Assembly (NCBI RefSeq): GCF_003852545.1
Contig: NZ_QAJR01000025.1
Location: 62,001-126,000, forward strand
Source of the DNA: Acidovorax sp. FJL06
Lineage (GTDB): Bacteria; Pseudomonadota; Gammaproteobacteria; Burkholderiales; Burkholderiaceae_C
Reading direction: 5' to 3'
Length of the DNA: 64,000 bases
A program made the position numbers and the translations under genes. Positions 16,278-24,703 of this stretch are shown one piece after another (within the stretch, counting starts at the first letter, position 1; each line of letters opens with the position of its first letter). A model generated the notes under the pieces. The model saw nothing but the letters and a program-made list of their open reading frames with translations. It was not told where the DNA came from and searched no databases.

Positions 16278-18557
16278 ATGAAGTTTCGCTTTCCCATCAT
16301 CATCATCGATGAAGACTATCGTTCCGAGAACACTTCGGGTCTGGGTATCCGCGCCCTGGCGCAGGCCATCGAGGCCGAAGGCTTTGAGGTGGTCGGGGTC
16401 ACCAGCTATGGCGACCTGTCGCAATTTGCACAGCAGCAAAGCCGCGCCAGCGCATTCATTTTGTCCATCGACGATGAGGAGTTCACGCTGGGCGAGGGGC
16501 TTGACCCTGTGGTGCTGAGCCTGCGCAACTTCATTGGCGAGGTGCGCCGCAAGAACACCGAGGTGCCGATCTACGTGCATGGCGAGACCAAGACCAGCCG
16601 CCACCTGCCCAACGACATCCTGCGCGAGCTGCACGGCTTCATCCACATGTTCGAGGACACCCCCGAATTCGTGGCGCGCCACATCATCCGCGAGGCCAAG
16701 AGCTACCTCGAAAGCGTGCAGCCGCCCTTCTTCAAGGCGCTGCTGGACTACGCCGAAGACGGCTCGTACAGCTGGCACTGCCCCGGGCACTCGGGCGGCG
16801 TGGCGTTTTTGAAGAGCCCCGTGGGCCAGATGTACCACCAGTTCTACGGCGAGAACATGCTGCGCGCCGACGTGTGCAACGCGGTGGAAGAGCTGGGCCA
16901 GCTGCTGGACCACAACGGAGCCATCGGCGAGAGCGAGCGCAATGCCGCGCGCATCTTCAATGCCGACCATTGCTTCTTCGTGACCAACGGAACCAGCACC
17001 AGCAACAAGATGGTCTGGCACCACACCGTGGCCCCTGGCGATGTGGTGGTGGTGGACCGCAACTGCCACAAGTCCATCCTGCACAGCATCATCATGACCG
17101 GGGCCATCCCGGTGTTCATGAAGCCCACGCGCAACCACTTCGGCATCATCGGGCCGATTCCGCAAAGCGAGTTCGAGCCCGCAGCCATCCAGGCCAAGAT
17201 CAAAGCCAACCCGCTGCTCAAGGGCGTGGACGCCAAGAAGGTCAAGCCGCGCGTGCTGACCCTCACGCAATCGACCTATGACGGCGTGCTCTACAACACA
17301 GAGACCATCAAGGGCATGCTCGATGGCTACGTGGACAACCTGCACTTTGACGAGGCCTGGTTGCCGCACGCGGCCTTCCACCCGTTCTATGGCAGCTACC
17401 ACGCCATGGGCAAGAAGCGCGCACGCCCCCAGCACTCGGTGGTGTATGCCACGCAGTCCATCCACAAGCTGCTGGCCGGTATCAGCCAGGCATCGCATGT
17501 GCTGGTGCAGGATTCGCAAACGGTGAAGCTCGACCGGCCTTTGTTCAACGAGGCCTACCTGATGCACACCAGCACCAGCCCGCAGTACAGCATCATCGCC
17601 AGCTGCGACGTGGCTGCCGCCATGATGGAGCCGCCCGGCGGCACCGCGCTGGTGGAAGAAAGCATTCTGGAAGCGCTCGACTTCCGCCGCGCCATGCGCC
17701 AGATCGAGGATGACTTCGGCAAGAACGACTGGTGGTTCAAGGTCTGGGGCCCCGACAAGCTCGTGGACGAGGGCATGGGCCGCGCCGAAGACTGGATCAT
17801 CCGCAGCGATGCCAAGGGCAAGAAGGGCAGCAAGTGGCACGGTTTTGGCCAGTTGGCCGACGGCTTCAACATGCTGGACCCGATCAAGTCCACCATCGTC
17901 ACGCCCGGCCTGAGCCTGGATGGCAAGTTCGACAAGACGGGCATCCCCGCCTCCATCGTCACCAAGTATCTGGCCGAGCACGGCGTGGTGGTCGAGAAGA
18001 CGGGCCTGTACAGCTTCTTTGTGATGTTTACCATCGGCATCACCAAGGGCCGCTGGAACACACTGCTCACCGCGCTGCAGCAGTTCAAGGACGACTACGA
18101 GAAGAACCAGCCCATGTGGCGCATCCTTCCCGAGTTCTGCCAGCAGCACAAGCGCTACGAGCGCATGGGCCTCAAGGACCTGTGCCAGCATGTGCACGAG
18201 ATGTACGCCAAGTACGACATTGCGCGCTTGACGACCGAGATGTACCTGTCGGACCTCACGCCCGCCATGAAGCCCTCGGACGCGTATGCGCACATCGCGC
18301 ACCGCAAGACCGAGCGCGTGGAGATCGACCAGCTCGAAGGCCGCATCACCGTGGGCCTGGTCACGCCGTACCCGCCGGGCATTCCACTGCTGATCCCCGG
18401 CGAAGTCTTCAACAAGAAGATCGTGGACTACCTCAAGTTCGCGCGCGAATTCGCCAAGCTGTGTCCGGGCTTCGAGACCGACATCCACGGCCTGGTGGAA
18501 GTCGAGGATGAAAACGGCCAGGTCCGCTTCTATGCGGACTGCGTGGCCAAGTCCTGA
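16278..18557 (+). CDS. Orn/Lys/Arg decarboxylase (biodegradative, AdiA-like)
   Basis: A PLP-dependent decarboxylase that turns a basic amino acid into its diamine or agmatine. The 759-residue length matches biodegradative arginine decarboxylase. ATG 16278 follows GGAGG by 6 bases. The response-regulator-like N-terminal wing covers residues 1-130. The PLP domain has VVVDRNCHKSI, the aspartate-bearing LHFDEAW and the Schiff-base lysine in S-I-H-K397. The C-terminal domain carries PYPPGIPLLIPGE. Substrate (Arg, Lys or Orn) cannot be fixed from the sequence, but colinearity with AdiA favours arginine. There is no antiporter gene next to it, unlike enterobacterial acid-resistance loci, so a metabolic role is possible. 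It is transcribed alone. Confidence 0.88.
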   Translation: MKFRFPIIIIDEDYRSENTSGLGIRALAQAIEAEGFEVVGVTSYGDLSQFAQQQSRASAFILSIDDEEFTLGEGLDPVVLSLRNFIGEVRRKNTEVPIYVHGETKTSRHLPNDILRELHGFIHMFEDTPEFVARHIIREAKSYLESVQPPFFKALLDYAEDGSYSWHCPGHSGGVAFLKSPVGQMYHQFYGENMLRADVCNAVEELGQLLDHNGAIGESERNAARIFNADHCFFVTNGTSTSNKMVWHHTVAPGDVVVVDRNCHKSILHSIIMTGAIPVFMKPTRNHFGIIGPIPQSEFEPAAIQAKIKANPLLKGVDAKKVKPRVLTLTQSTYDGVLYNTETIKGMLDGYVDNLHFDEAWLPHAAFHPFYGSYHAMGKKRARPQHSVVYATQSIHKLLAGISQASHVLVQDSQTVKLDRPLFNEAYLMHTSTSPQYSIIASCDVAAAMMEPPGGTALVEESILEALDFRRAMRQIEDDFGKNDWWFKVWGPDKLVDEGMGRAEDWIIRSDAKGKKGSKWHGFGQLADGFNMLDPIKSTIVTPGLSLDGKFDKTGIPASIVTKYLAEHGVVVEKTGLYSFFVMFTIGITKGRWNTLLTALQQFKDDYEKNQPMWRILPEFCQQHKRYERMGLKDLCQHVHEMYAKYDIARLTTEMYLSDLTPAMKPSDAYAHIAHRKTERVEIDQLEGRITVGLVTPYPPGIPLLIPGEVFNKKIVDYLKFAREFAKLCPGFETDIHGLVEVEDENGQVRFYADCVAKS

Positions 18558-18607
18558 CCATCATTGGCAGGCCCATCCACGGCCGACGCCGTGGACAGGG
18601 TTTGAAT

Positions 18608-18665
18608 AAAAATAGGCTGCCAGCGCTTGTCCATCAAGCGCTGGCAGCTATTTTTTTGATAGCTC
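18608..18665. repeat. Comamonadaceae-type palindromic repeat acting as terminator
   Basis: A perfect 13-bp stem (CTGCCAGCGCTTG, 18617-18629, with CAAGCGCTGGCAG, 18635-18647) is flanked by AAAATAG and CTATTTTTTT. It lies 60 bp after the decarboxylase stop, and its T-run fits a terminator for that gene. The right end reaches into the 3' end of the converging ligase gene. Confidence 0.8.
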
Positions 18666-19556
18666 AGTGAGTGGGGGTTGTGGGGGCACTGCGGCAGGCA
18701 TGTCCAGCCGCATCCGCACAAAACTCGCAAAACGTGGCAGGCCACCGTCGTGGGTGCCGCGAAAGCGGTAGGTCACCCAGCTGCCGATGGGCGGCGGATC
18801 GGCGCGGTCGGCATCCGTCAGCCCTGCGCCCAGCTTGAAGCGCTGGCCCGTGGGCATCTCCACCAGCAGCGCGCCCAGCCGCCCGGCATGCTTGCCTTTG
18901 CCCGGCAGGTGGCCCACCACCTGCGCCTCGGTGTCTTCGTGGGTTTTGAGCTTGACGAGATCGTCGCTGCGGCCTGACCGGTACAGCGAGCTGCCTTTGT
19001 GCAGCATCAGCCCCTCACCCCCGGCGCGCACGGTGCGCTGCAGCAGGGCCTGCAGGGCCGCATCGGTGGTGATGCGCTGCTGCGAAACGGCCTGCACCCA
19101 GGGCTGGTGGATCTGGGCCACCAGGGCTTTCAGCGCAGCCAGGCGCTCATCAAACGGGCCGCCCTGGGCGGGCAGGTCAAACACCATGAAGCGCATCTGC
19201 CGCCAGGCCGCATCATCAGGCTGCTGCTGGCGCGTGGTGGACTGGGCGTGCCCAAAGCGCCCGCGCCCGGCCCACAGCTCACCATCCATGGGGGTGGCGG
19301 GCCAGCCTGCGGTGAACCACGCGGGCGCGGCCACCGTTTCGCCACCGCGCGTTCGCAGCGTGTGGCCATCCCAATAGCCGCGCACACCGTCGTATTTCTC
19401 GCTCACCCAGTAGTCGGCCAGCGGCATGCCGGGGCGGTACACATTGGCCAGCAGCAAGGCGGGCGCGTCGGCGGCCCAGGCCTGGCGCGTGGCCAGCAGA
19501 AGGGTGGGGCTGAGGGGCATCAGGCCCAGCCAGGCCAGGCAATGTCTGCGGTGCAT
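18648..19556 (-). CDS. Exported ATP-dependent DNA ligase (LigE type)
   Basis: A small 302-residue ligase that seals nicks using ATP. The nucleotidyltransferase motif I is SEKYDGVRG with adenylated Lys54. Motif IV is EGLMLHKG, and the motif V lysines lie in LVKLKTHEDTEAQVVGH. An OB domain makes up the last 90 residues. An N-terminal signal peptide (cleavage after AWA near residue 28) points to the periplasm, as for LigE proteins of other Gram-negative bacteria, where a role in uptake of DNA or in extracellular DNA is suspected. The last five codons and the stop lie in a palindromic repeat. It is a single gene, transcribed after fabI but beyond a terminator. Confidence 0.85.
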   Translation of the reverse strand: MHRRHCLAWLGLMPLSPTLLLATRQAWAADAPALLLANVYRPGMPLADYWVSEKYDGVRGYWDGHTLRTRGGETVAAPAWFTAGWPATPMDGELWAGRGRFGHAQSTTRQQQPDDAAWRQMRFMVFDLPAQGGPFDERLAALKALVAQIHQPWVQAVSQQRITTDAALQALLQRTVRAGGEGLMLHKGSSLYRSGRSDDLVKLKTHEDTEAQVVGHLPGKGKHAGRLGALLVEMPTGQRFKLGAGLTDADRADPPPIGSWVTYRFRGTHDGGLPRFASFVRMRLDMPAAVPPQPPLTELSKK

Positions 19557-19571
19557 ACAGCGATATGTGAT

Positions 19572-19630
19572 GGGTTGCTATCAAAAAAATAGCTTCTAGC
19601 GCTTATTGGATAAGCGGTAGAAGCTAGTTT
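19572..19630 (-). terminator. Palindromic repeat copy forming the fabI terminator
   Basis: TAGCTTCTAGCGCTTA (19590-19605) pairs with TAAGCGGTAGAAGCTA (19611-19626) with one mismatch. On the minus strand the hairpin is followed by seven T residues (19583-19589). It is the same repeat family as at 18608-18665. Confidence 0.75.
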
Positions 19631-19660
19631 GTAGTTGAGCCTGTTCAGCCCCGCAGAGCT

Positions 19661-20461
19661 TTAGACCTGGTCAGCGCTCAGGCCCGCGGTCTGGCTGAAG
19701 CCGCCGTCCACATAGGTGATCTCGGCCGTCATGCCCGAGGCCAGGTCGGACAGCAGGAACGCCGCCACATTGCCCACGTCTTCGATCGTCACGTTGCGGC
19801 GCAGGGGCGATGCATCGGCCACGCGGCTCAGCAGCTTGCCAAAGTCTTTGATGCCGCTGGCGGCCAGCGTCTTGATGGGGCCCGCGCTGATGCCGTTGGC
19901 ACGGATGCTGCGGCCGTCTGCAGTGCGGCCCACGGCCTCGGCCAGGTAGCGCACCGAGGCTTCGAGGCTGGCCTTGGCCAGGCCCATGGTGTTGTAGTTG
20001 GGGATGGAGCGCAGCGCACCCAGGTAGCTCAGGGTGATCAGCGAGGACTTGTCGTTCAGGTAGGGCAGGGCCGCCTTGGCCATGGCCGGGAAGCTGTAGG
20101 CGCTGATGTCGTGCGCGATGCGGAAGCCTTCGCGCGAGAGGCCTTCCAGAAAGTTGCCCGCGATGGCTTCGCGCGGCGCAAAGCCGATGCTGTGCACAAA
20201 GCCGTCGAACTTCGGCCAGGTTTGCGAGAGTTCGGCAAACATGCGTTCGATCTGCTCGTCGCTGCCCACGTCGCAATCAAAGATCAGCTGGGAGTTGAAC
20301 TCGGCCGCAAAGTCGGTGATGCGGTCCTTGAAGCGCTCGCCCACATAGCTGAAGGCCAGCTCGGCGCCCTGTTCGTGGCAGGCCTTGGCAATGCCGTAGG
20401 CGATGGAGCGGTTGGACAAAACACCCGTGATGAGCAGTTTTTTGCCGGTCAGAAAACCCAT
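19661..20461 (-). CDS. fabI: Enoyl-[acyl-carrier-protein] reductase (NADH), FabI
   Basis: Catalyses the last reductive step of fatty-acid elongation in the cytosol. The 266 residues form a short-chain dehydrogenase fold: [11 protein letters not shown] binds the cofactor, and the catalytic residues Y146, Y156 and K163 occupy the same numbers as in E. coli FabI. The family signature [19 protein letters not shown] is intact. ATG 20461 follows AAGGAG by 7 bases. It is divergent from the yejA-like gene, with about 60 bp between starts. It is an essential housekeeping gene in many bacteria, and the target of triclosan-type inhibitors when no other reductase is present. Confidence 0.97.
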   Translation of the reverse strand: MGFLTGKKLLITGVLSNRSIAYGIAKACHEQGAELAFSYVGERFKDRITDFAAEFNSQLIFDCDVGSDEQIERMFAELSQTWPKFDGFVHSIGFAPREAIAGNFLEGLSREGFRIAHDISAYSFPAMAKAALPYLNDKSSLITLSYLGALRSIPNYNTMGLAKASLEASVRYLAEAVGRTADGRSIRANGISAGPIKTLAASGIKDFGKLLSRVADASPLRRNVTIEDVGNVAAFLLSDLASGMTAEITYVDGGFSQTAGLSADQV

Positions 20462-20517
20462 GTTTGTTCTCCTTGTGGAATGGGGAAAGGCGCCCCGCTG
20501 GCGCGCTGCATGTGGTT

Positions 20518-22395
20518 ATGCGCTATTCGCTGCGGTGGCCGATGAACGTAGTGCAGAATTGTCGCATGTGCCTTGTTGCTGTCCGTTTTCGCTGGGTTCG
20601 TGCCGTGTTGTGCGCCATGTGTGGCATGGCGTTCGGCTCGGCCTCCTGGGCGGCCCATGCCTATGCACAGTTTGGCGACGTGAAATATCCGCCGGGCTTT
20701 ACGCATTTCGACTACGTTAATCCGGATGCCCCAAAGGGAGGGGAGATCCGTCTGGTGCCACCCATTGCGGTCACCAATTTCGATAAGTTCAATCCGTTCA
20801 CGCTGAAGGGAACTGCCCCTGCGGGCATGCTGGAATTGGTTTTTGAGTCCTTACTCGCAGGCAACTCCGAAGAGCCTTCCACGGGCTATGGATTGCTTGC
20901 AGAAGATGTTTCTGTGTCTCCTGATGGCCTATCGGCGACTTTCCGGATACGCAAGGAGGCGCGATTCAGTGATGGGTCTGCGGTTGGCGCTGCCGATGTA
21001 GTGCATTCGTTCAACACGCTGGTGAGCAAGCAGGCGTCGCCCCAGTTTCGAACCATTTTTGCGGACATCAAGGCGGTACGTGCGCTGGGAGAGCGCCTCG
21101 TCCAGTTTGACTTTGCCAGCCCCAACCGCGAATTGCCGCTGCTGGCCGGGAGCATTCCCGTGTTCAGCCGGAAATGGGGGGCTGGAAAATCATTTGACGC
21201 CGTGATCACGGATCTGCCCATTGCGTCAGGACCCTATCGTCCGTCCAGTGCGCAACTGGGGCGTGATGTCACCTACCTTCGTGACAAGAATTACTGGGGC
21301 GCCGCCTTGCCGGTGCGCAAGGGGCAGTACAACTTCGACCGGATCACCTACAAGCTCTACCTCGACGATACAAGCCGGTTTGAGGGCCTCAAGGCCGGTG
21401 AATATGATTTGAAGCGGGAGTTCGTTTCCAAAAACTGGGCGCGCCAATACAAGGGCAAGGCATTTGATTCCGGTGCGGTCAAAAAGCAGGTGTTTGAGCA
21501 CCGCAATCCTGGGGACTTTCAGGGCTACACCTTCAATCTTCGAAATCCGAAATTCCAGGACATCCGGGTCCGCAAGGCCATCGCGCTGACGATGGACTTC
21601 GAGTGGCTCAATCGCCAGATGTTCTACGGCTTGTACAAGCGGGTGGAAGGGTACTTCCCCAACAGTGAATTCCACGCCTCCGGGTTGCCGGGGCCCGCAG
21701 AAATGGCCTTGCTAGAGCCTCTGCGAAACAAGCTGCGCCCCGAGGTTTTTGGCCCGGCGTTGCTCTCTTCCAGTACGCTGCCTCCCTCTAGTTTGCGCGA
21801 CAACCTGCGCATGGCGAAAAAGCTGCTGGCAGAGGCCGGTTGGGTCTATCGCGATGGTGCACTGCGAAATGCCCAAGGCGAGGCTTTCCAGATGGAATAC
21901 CTGAACTCGCAGCCCTCGTCGGTGCGGTTGGTGATCCCCATGCAGATTGCTTTAAAGAAGCTGGGGATTGACTTGAAGATACGCAATGTGGATGGAGCCC
22001 TCTATCAACAGCGCATGGATGAGTTCGAGTTTGAATTGGGCAGCCTCCGCATCCCCGGGAGAAGCTCACCCGGGAGCGATCTCTTTGAGTACTTTGGATC
22101 CAAGGCCGCTGCCACGCCGGGATCGGCCAATATGTGGGGCATTGCCGATCCTGCGGTGGACAGCCTGATTCGCTCAGTCCTCTCCGCAACGACCAAGTCC
22201 GATGTGTCTGCCGCGATGCGCGCGTTGGACCGGGTTTTGTCGCACGGTTACTACTCGATTCCCCAGTGGTACAGCGATGAGTTTTTTGTGGGTTACCGGC
22301 CGGCAGGTTTTGTCTTGCCGCCGACCATCCCCCCCTTCTACCAGCCGGACTCCTGGGCCGCCGCCACGTGGTGGGCGTCGACGAGCAACCGCTAG
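20518..22395 (+). CDS. yejA: YejA-like peptide/microcin C-binding protein (SBP family 5)
   Basis: The periplasmic receptor of an ABC importer. An exported form of about 590 residues follows a signal peptide ending near SASWAAHAYA. The mature start FGDVKYPPGFTHFDYVNP and the PNAP-type sequence DAPKGGEIRL are hallmarks of the YejA branch, and SBP_bac_5 motifs run through the rest. Start choice is uncertain: in-frame ATGs occur at 20464, 20518, 20542 and 20566, none with a strong RBS. The first lies too close to the divergent fabI start to leave room for a promoter. It is followed by yejB, yejE and yejF homologues. E. coli YejABEF imports microcin C and oligopeptides. Confidence 0.88.
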   Translation: MRYSLRWPMNVVQNCRMCLVAVRFRWVRAVLCAMCGMAFGSASWAAHAYAQFGDVKYPPGFTHFDYVNPDAPKGGEIRLVPPIAVTNFDKFNPFTLKGTAPAGMLELVFESLLAGNSEEPSTGYGLLAEDVSVSPDGLSATFRIRKEARFSDGSAVGAADVVHSFNTLVSKQASPQFRTIFADIKAVRALGERLVQFDFASPNRELPLLAGSIPVFSRKWGAGKSFDAVITDLPIASGPYRPSSAQLGRDVTYLRDKNYWGAALPVRKGQYNFDRITYKLYLDDTSRFEGLKAGEYDLKREFVSKNWARQYKGKAFDSGAVKKQVFEHRNPGDFQGYTFNLRNPKFQDIRVRKAIALTMDFEWLNRQMFYGLYKRVEGYFPNSEFHASGLPGPAEMALLEPLRNKLRPEVFGPALLSSSTLPPSSLRDNLRMAKKLLAEAGWVYRDGALRNAQGEAFQMEYLNSQPSSVRLVIPMQIALKKLGIDLKIRNVDGALYQQRMDEFEFELGSLRIPGRSSPGSDLFEYFGSKAAATPGSANMWGIADPAVDSLIRSVLSATTKSDVSAAMRALDRVLSHGYYSIPQWYSDEFFVGYRPAGFVLPPTIPPFYQPDSWAAATWWASTSNR

Positions 22396-22406
22396 GTGCA
22401 GACTGC

Positions 22407-23450
22407 ATGCTCAGCTACATACTCAAACGCATCCTGCTGATGGTGCCCACGTTGCTGGGGGTGCTGTTGCTGACCTTTGTGGTCATTCAATTCGTACCGG
22501 GCGGGCCAGTCGAGCAATTGGTGTCTCAGCTCCAGGGGCGCTCTTCGGGCGGGGAGGGGGCTGCTCCCAGTGCTGGAGCAGGGGGAGACTACCGTGGCCG
22601 GCAAGGGCTGAGCCCAAAGCAAATCCAGGAAATCAAGGAGCTCTATGGCTTTGACAAGCCCGCGCATGAGCGCTTCATGAAGATGCTCTCCTCCTTTGCG
22701 CGGTTTGACCTCGGGCAGAGTTTTTATCAGCGAAAGGCGGTGTGGGACCTCGTTCGTGAAAAGCTCCCCGTCTCCATCAGTCTGGGCCTGTGGACTTTCT
22801 TCATCAGCTACCTTGTTGCCGTGCCGCTTGGGGTGGCCAAGGCGGTGCGGGCCGGTTCGCGGTTCGACCTGGTGACCACCCTGCTCATCCTCGTCGGCTA
22901 CGCCATCCCCGGCTTTGTGCTGGGCGTGGCGCTGCTCGTGATCTTCGGCGGGCAGCTGCAATGGTTCCCGCTGCGGGGGCTCACATCGGCCAATTGGGAG
23001 CAGTTGTCCTGGGGCGCGCGCATCGTGGACTACCTGTGGCACATCGCGCTGCCGGTCACGGCCATGGTGCTGGGCAGTTTTGCTGTCACGGCCATGCTGA
23101 CCAAGAACGCGTTCCTTGAAGAGATCCGCAAGCAGTATGTGCTCACGGCACGCGCCAAGGGTTTGAGCGAGCGGCAGGTGCTGTGGAAGCATGTGTTCCG
23201 CAATGCGCTCATCCCCATCGTCACCGGCTTTCCGGCGGCGTTCATCGGCGCGTTCTTTGCGGGTTCGCTGCTGATCGAAACCCTGTTCTCGCTCGATGGC
23301 CTGGGTCTGCTCAGCTATGAGAGCGTGATCCGCCGCGACTACCCGGTGGTGTTGGGCACGCTCTACCTGTTCACGCTGATCGGGCTGGTGACCAAGCTCA
23401 TCAGCGACCTTTGCTATGTGTGGGTGGACCCGCGCGTGAAGTTTGACTAG
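22407..23450 (+). CDS. yejB: YejB-like ABC transporter permease
   Basis: A 347-residue inner-membrane permease from ATG 22407, 11 bp after the yejA stop. Six membrane segments are predicted; the first (LLMVPTLLGVLLLTFVVIQF) is followed by a large periplasmic loop with the YejB-typical Gly-rich insert (SSGGEGAAPSAGAGG) at residues 48-62. The EAA-like loop for ATPase contact is ARAKGLSERQVLWKHVFRNAL. It heterodimerises with YejE and couples to YejF. Confidence 0.92.
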   Translation: MLSYILKRILLMVPTLLGVLLLTFVVIQFVPGGPVEQLVSQLQGRSSGGEGAAPSAGAGGDYRGRQGLSPKQIQEIKELYGFDKPAHERFMKMLSSFARFDLGQSFYQRKAVWDLVREKLPVSISLGLWTFFISYLVAVPLGVAKAVRAGSRFDLVTTLLILVGYAIPGFVLGVALLVIFGGQLQWFPLRGLTSANWEQLSWGARIVDYLWHIALPVTAMVLGSFAVTAMLTKNAFLEEIRKQYVLTARAKGLSERQVLWKHVFRNALIPIVTGFPAAFIGAFFAGSLLIETLFSLDGLGLLSYESVIRRDYPVVLGTLYLFTLIGLVTKLISDLCYVWVDPRVKFD

Positions 23451-23463
23451 CCCGAACGCACCG

Positions 23464-24513
23464 ATGGCCCTGATGAGTCCTGCTGCTACACCGTCTTCGC
23501 TCTCCCCGTCCCGCCGCGCCTGGCTGCGCTTCAGGCGCAACCGGCTGGGGTACTGGAGCCTGCTCGTTTTCTGCGCCCTGGTGCTGGTCAGTCTGGGGGC
23601 CGAGCTGGTCAGCAACGACAAGCCGCTCATCGTGCGCTATGAGGGGCAGACCTACTTCCCCATGCTCAAGGACTACCCCGAAAAAACCTTCGGGGGCGAC
23701 TTCGAGACGCCCACCGACTACCTCGACCCGTTCATCAAGGAGCGGCTGGGTGCAGGCAGCAACTGGGCGCTGTACACCTTGAACCCCTACGGCCCCAACA
23801 CGCTCAACTACTTTGCCAAGACGCCCAACCCGTCGGCCCCCACGGCCGACAACTGGCTGGGCACGGACGACCGGGGGCGCGACCTGCTGGCGCAGCTGCT
23901 CTATGGCTTTCGGGTGAGCGTGCTGTTTGGCCTGGCGCTCACCGTCACCGGCGTGCTGCTGGGTGTGCTCACCGGGGCGATCCAGGGCTTTTTTGGCGGC
24001 AAGACCGACCTCGCGTTCCAGCGCTTCATCGAGATCTGGGGCTCCATGCCCGAGCTGTACCTGCTCATCATCTTCAGCGCGGTGTTTGCGCCCAGCATTG
24101 CGCTGCTGCTCATCCTGCTATCGCTGTTTGGCTGGATGGGACTGTCCGACTACGTGCGCGCCGAGTTTCTGCGCAACCGCCAGCTTGACTACGTGAAGGC
24201 CGCGCGTGCGCTGGGGGTGGGCAACCTGCAGATCATCTGGCGCCACATCCTGCCCAACAGCCTCACGCCCGTGGTGACCTTCTTGCCGTTTCGCATGAGT
24301 GCGGCCATCCTGGCGCTGACCTCGCTCGATTTTCTGGGCCTGGGCGTGCCGCCTGGCACACCGTCGCTGGGCGAGTTGCTCAGCCAGGGCAAGAACAGCA
24401 TTGACGCGTGGTGGATTTCGCTCTCGACCTTTGCCGTGCTGGTCACAACCCTGCTGTTGCTAACCTTCATGGGCGATGCGCTGCGTGATGCACTCGACCC
24501 CAGAAAACAATGA
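23464..24513 (+). CDS. yejE: YejE-like ABC transporter permease
   Basis: A 349-residue permease. ATG 23464 lies 13 bp after the yejB stop; a TTG at 23443 would overlap yejB. The N-terminal RRNRLGYWSLLVF is typical of YejE/DppC. A large periplasmic loop (PMLKDYPEKTFGGDF, YGPNTLNYFAKTPNPSAPTA) precedes GTDDRGRDLLAQLLYG, a family hallmark. The EAA loop is ARALGVGNLQIIWRHILPNSL. It is the second membrane subunit of the importer. The ATPase gene follows after a 190-bp repeat-bearing spacer. Confidence 0.92.
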   Translation: MALMSPAATPSSLSPSRRAWLRFRRNRLGYWSLLVFCALVLVSLGAELVSNDKPLIVRYEGQTYFPMLKDYPEKTFGGDFETPTDYLDPFIKERLGAGSNWALYTLNPYGPNTLNYFAKTPNPSAPTADNWLGTDDRGRDLLAQLLYGFRVSVLFGLALTVTGVLLGVLTGAIQGFFGGKTDLAFQRFIEIWGSMPELYLLIIFSAVFAPSIALLLILLSLFGWMGLSDYVRAEFLRNRQLDYVKAARALGVGNLQIIWRHILPNSLTPVVTFLPFRMSAAILALTSLDFLGLGVPPGTPSLGELLSQGKNSIDAWWISLSTFAVLVTTLLLLTFMGDALRDALDPRKQ

Positions 24514-24516
24514 ACA

Positions 24517-24650
24517 CCCCCCTGAGTCGCTTCGCGCCTTCCCCCCTCTCTTGGCTTCGCCGGGAGGGGGAACGCCGCCAGCGCAAGCAAGCGGAGCGCC
24601 GCATGCGCGGCTTGGCGGCCCTTGTGCGGCGTCCGCTGGCTTCGTGCGTG
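24517..24650. repeat. GC-rich intergenic repeat between yejE and yejF
   Basis: The spacer begins with CCCCTGAGTCGCTTCGCGCC, continues with a Ct-rich/Ga-rich pair (CCCCCCTCTC and GGGAGGGGG), and ends in inverted GCGC-rich blocks. I remember this type of block as common between genes in Comamonadaceae, but only one copy is in this window. It can fold, and it may lower yejF expression relative to yejABE. Confidence 0.45.
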
Positions 24651-24703
24651 CCAGTTGCAGACGCCCAATGCGACGCCAGCCCATTGTGAACGACAGATAA
24701 GCC

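Noticed and set aside
16230-18488. Long open frame on the minus strand opposite the decarboxylase gene (752 codons)
   Set aside because: It mirrors the codon pattern of the real gene; the product is His/Val/Leu-rich with no family resemblance. It is a GC-rich shadow.
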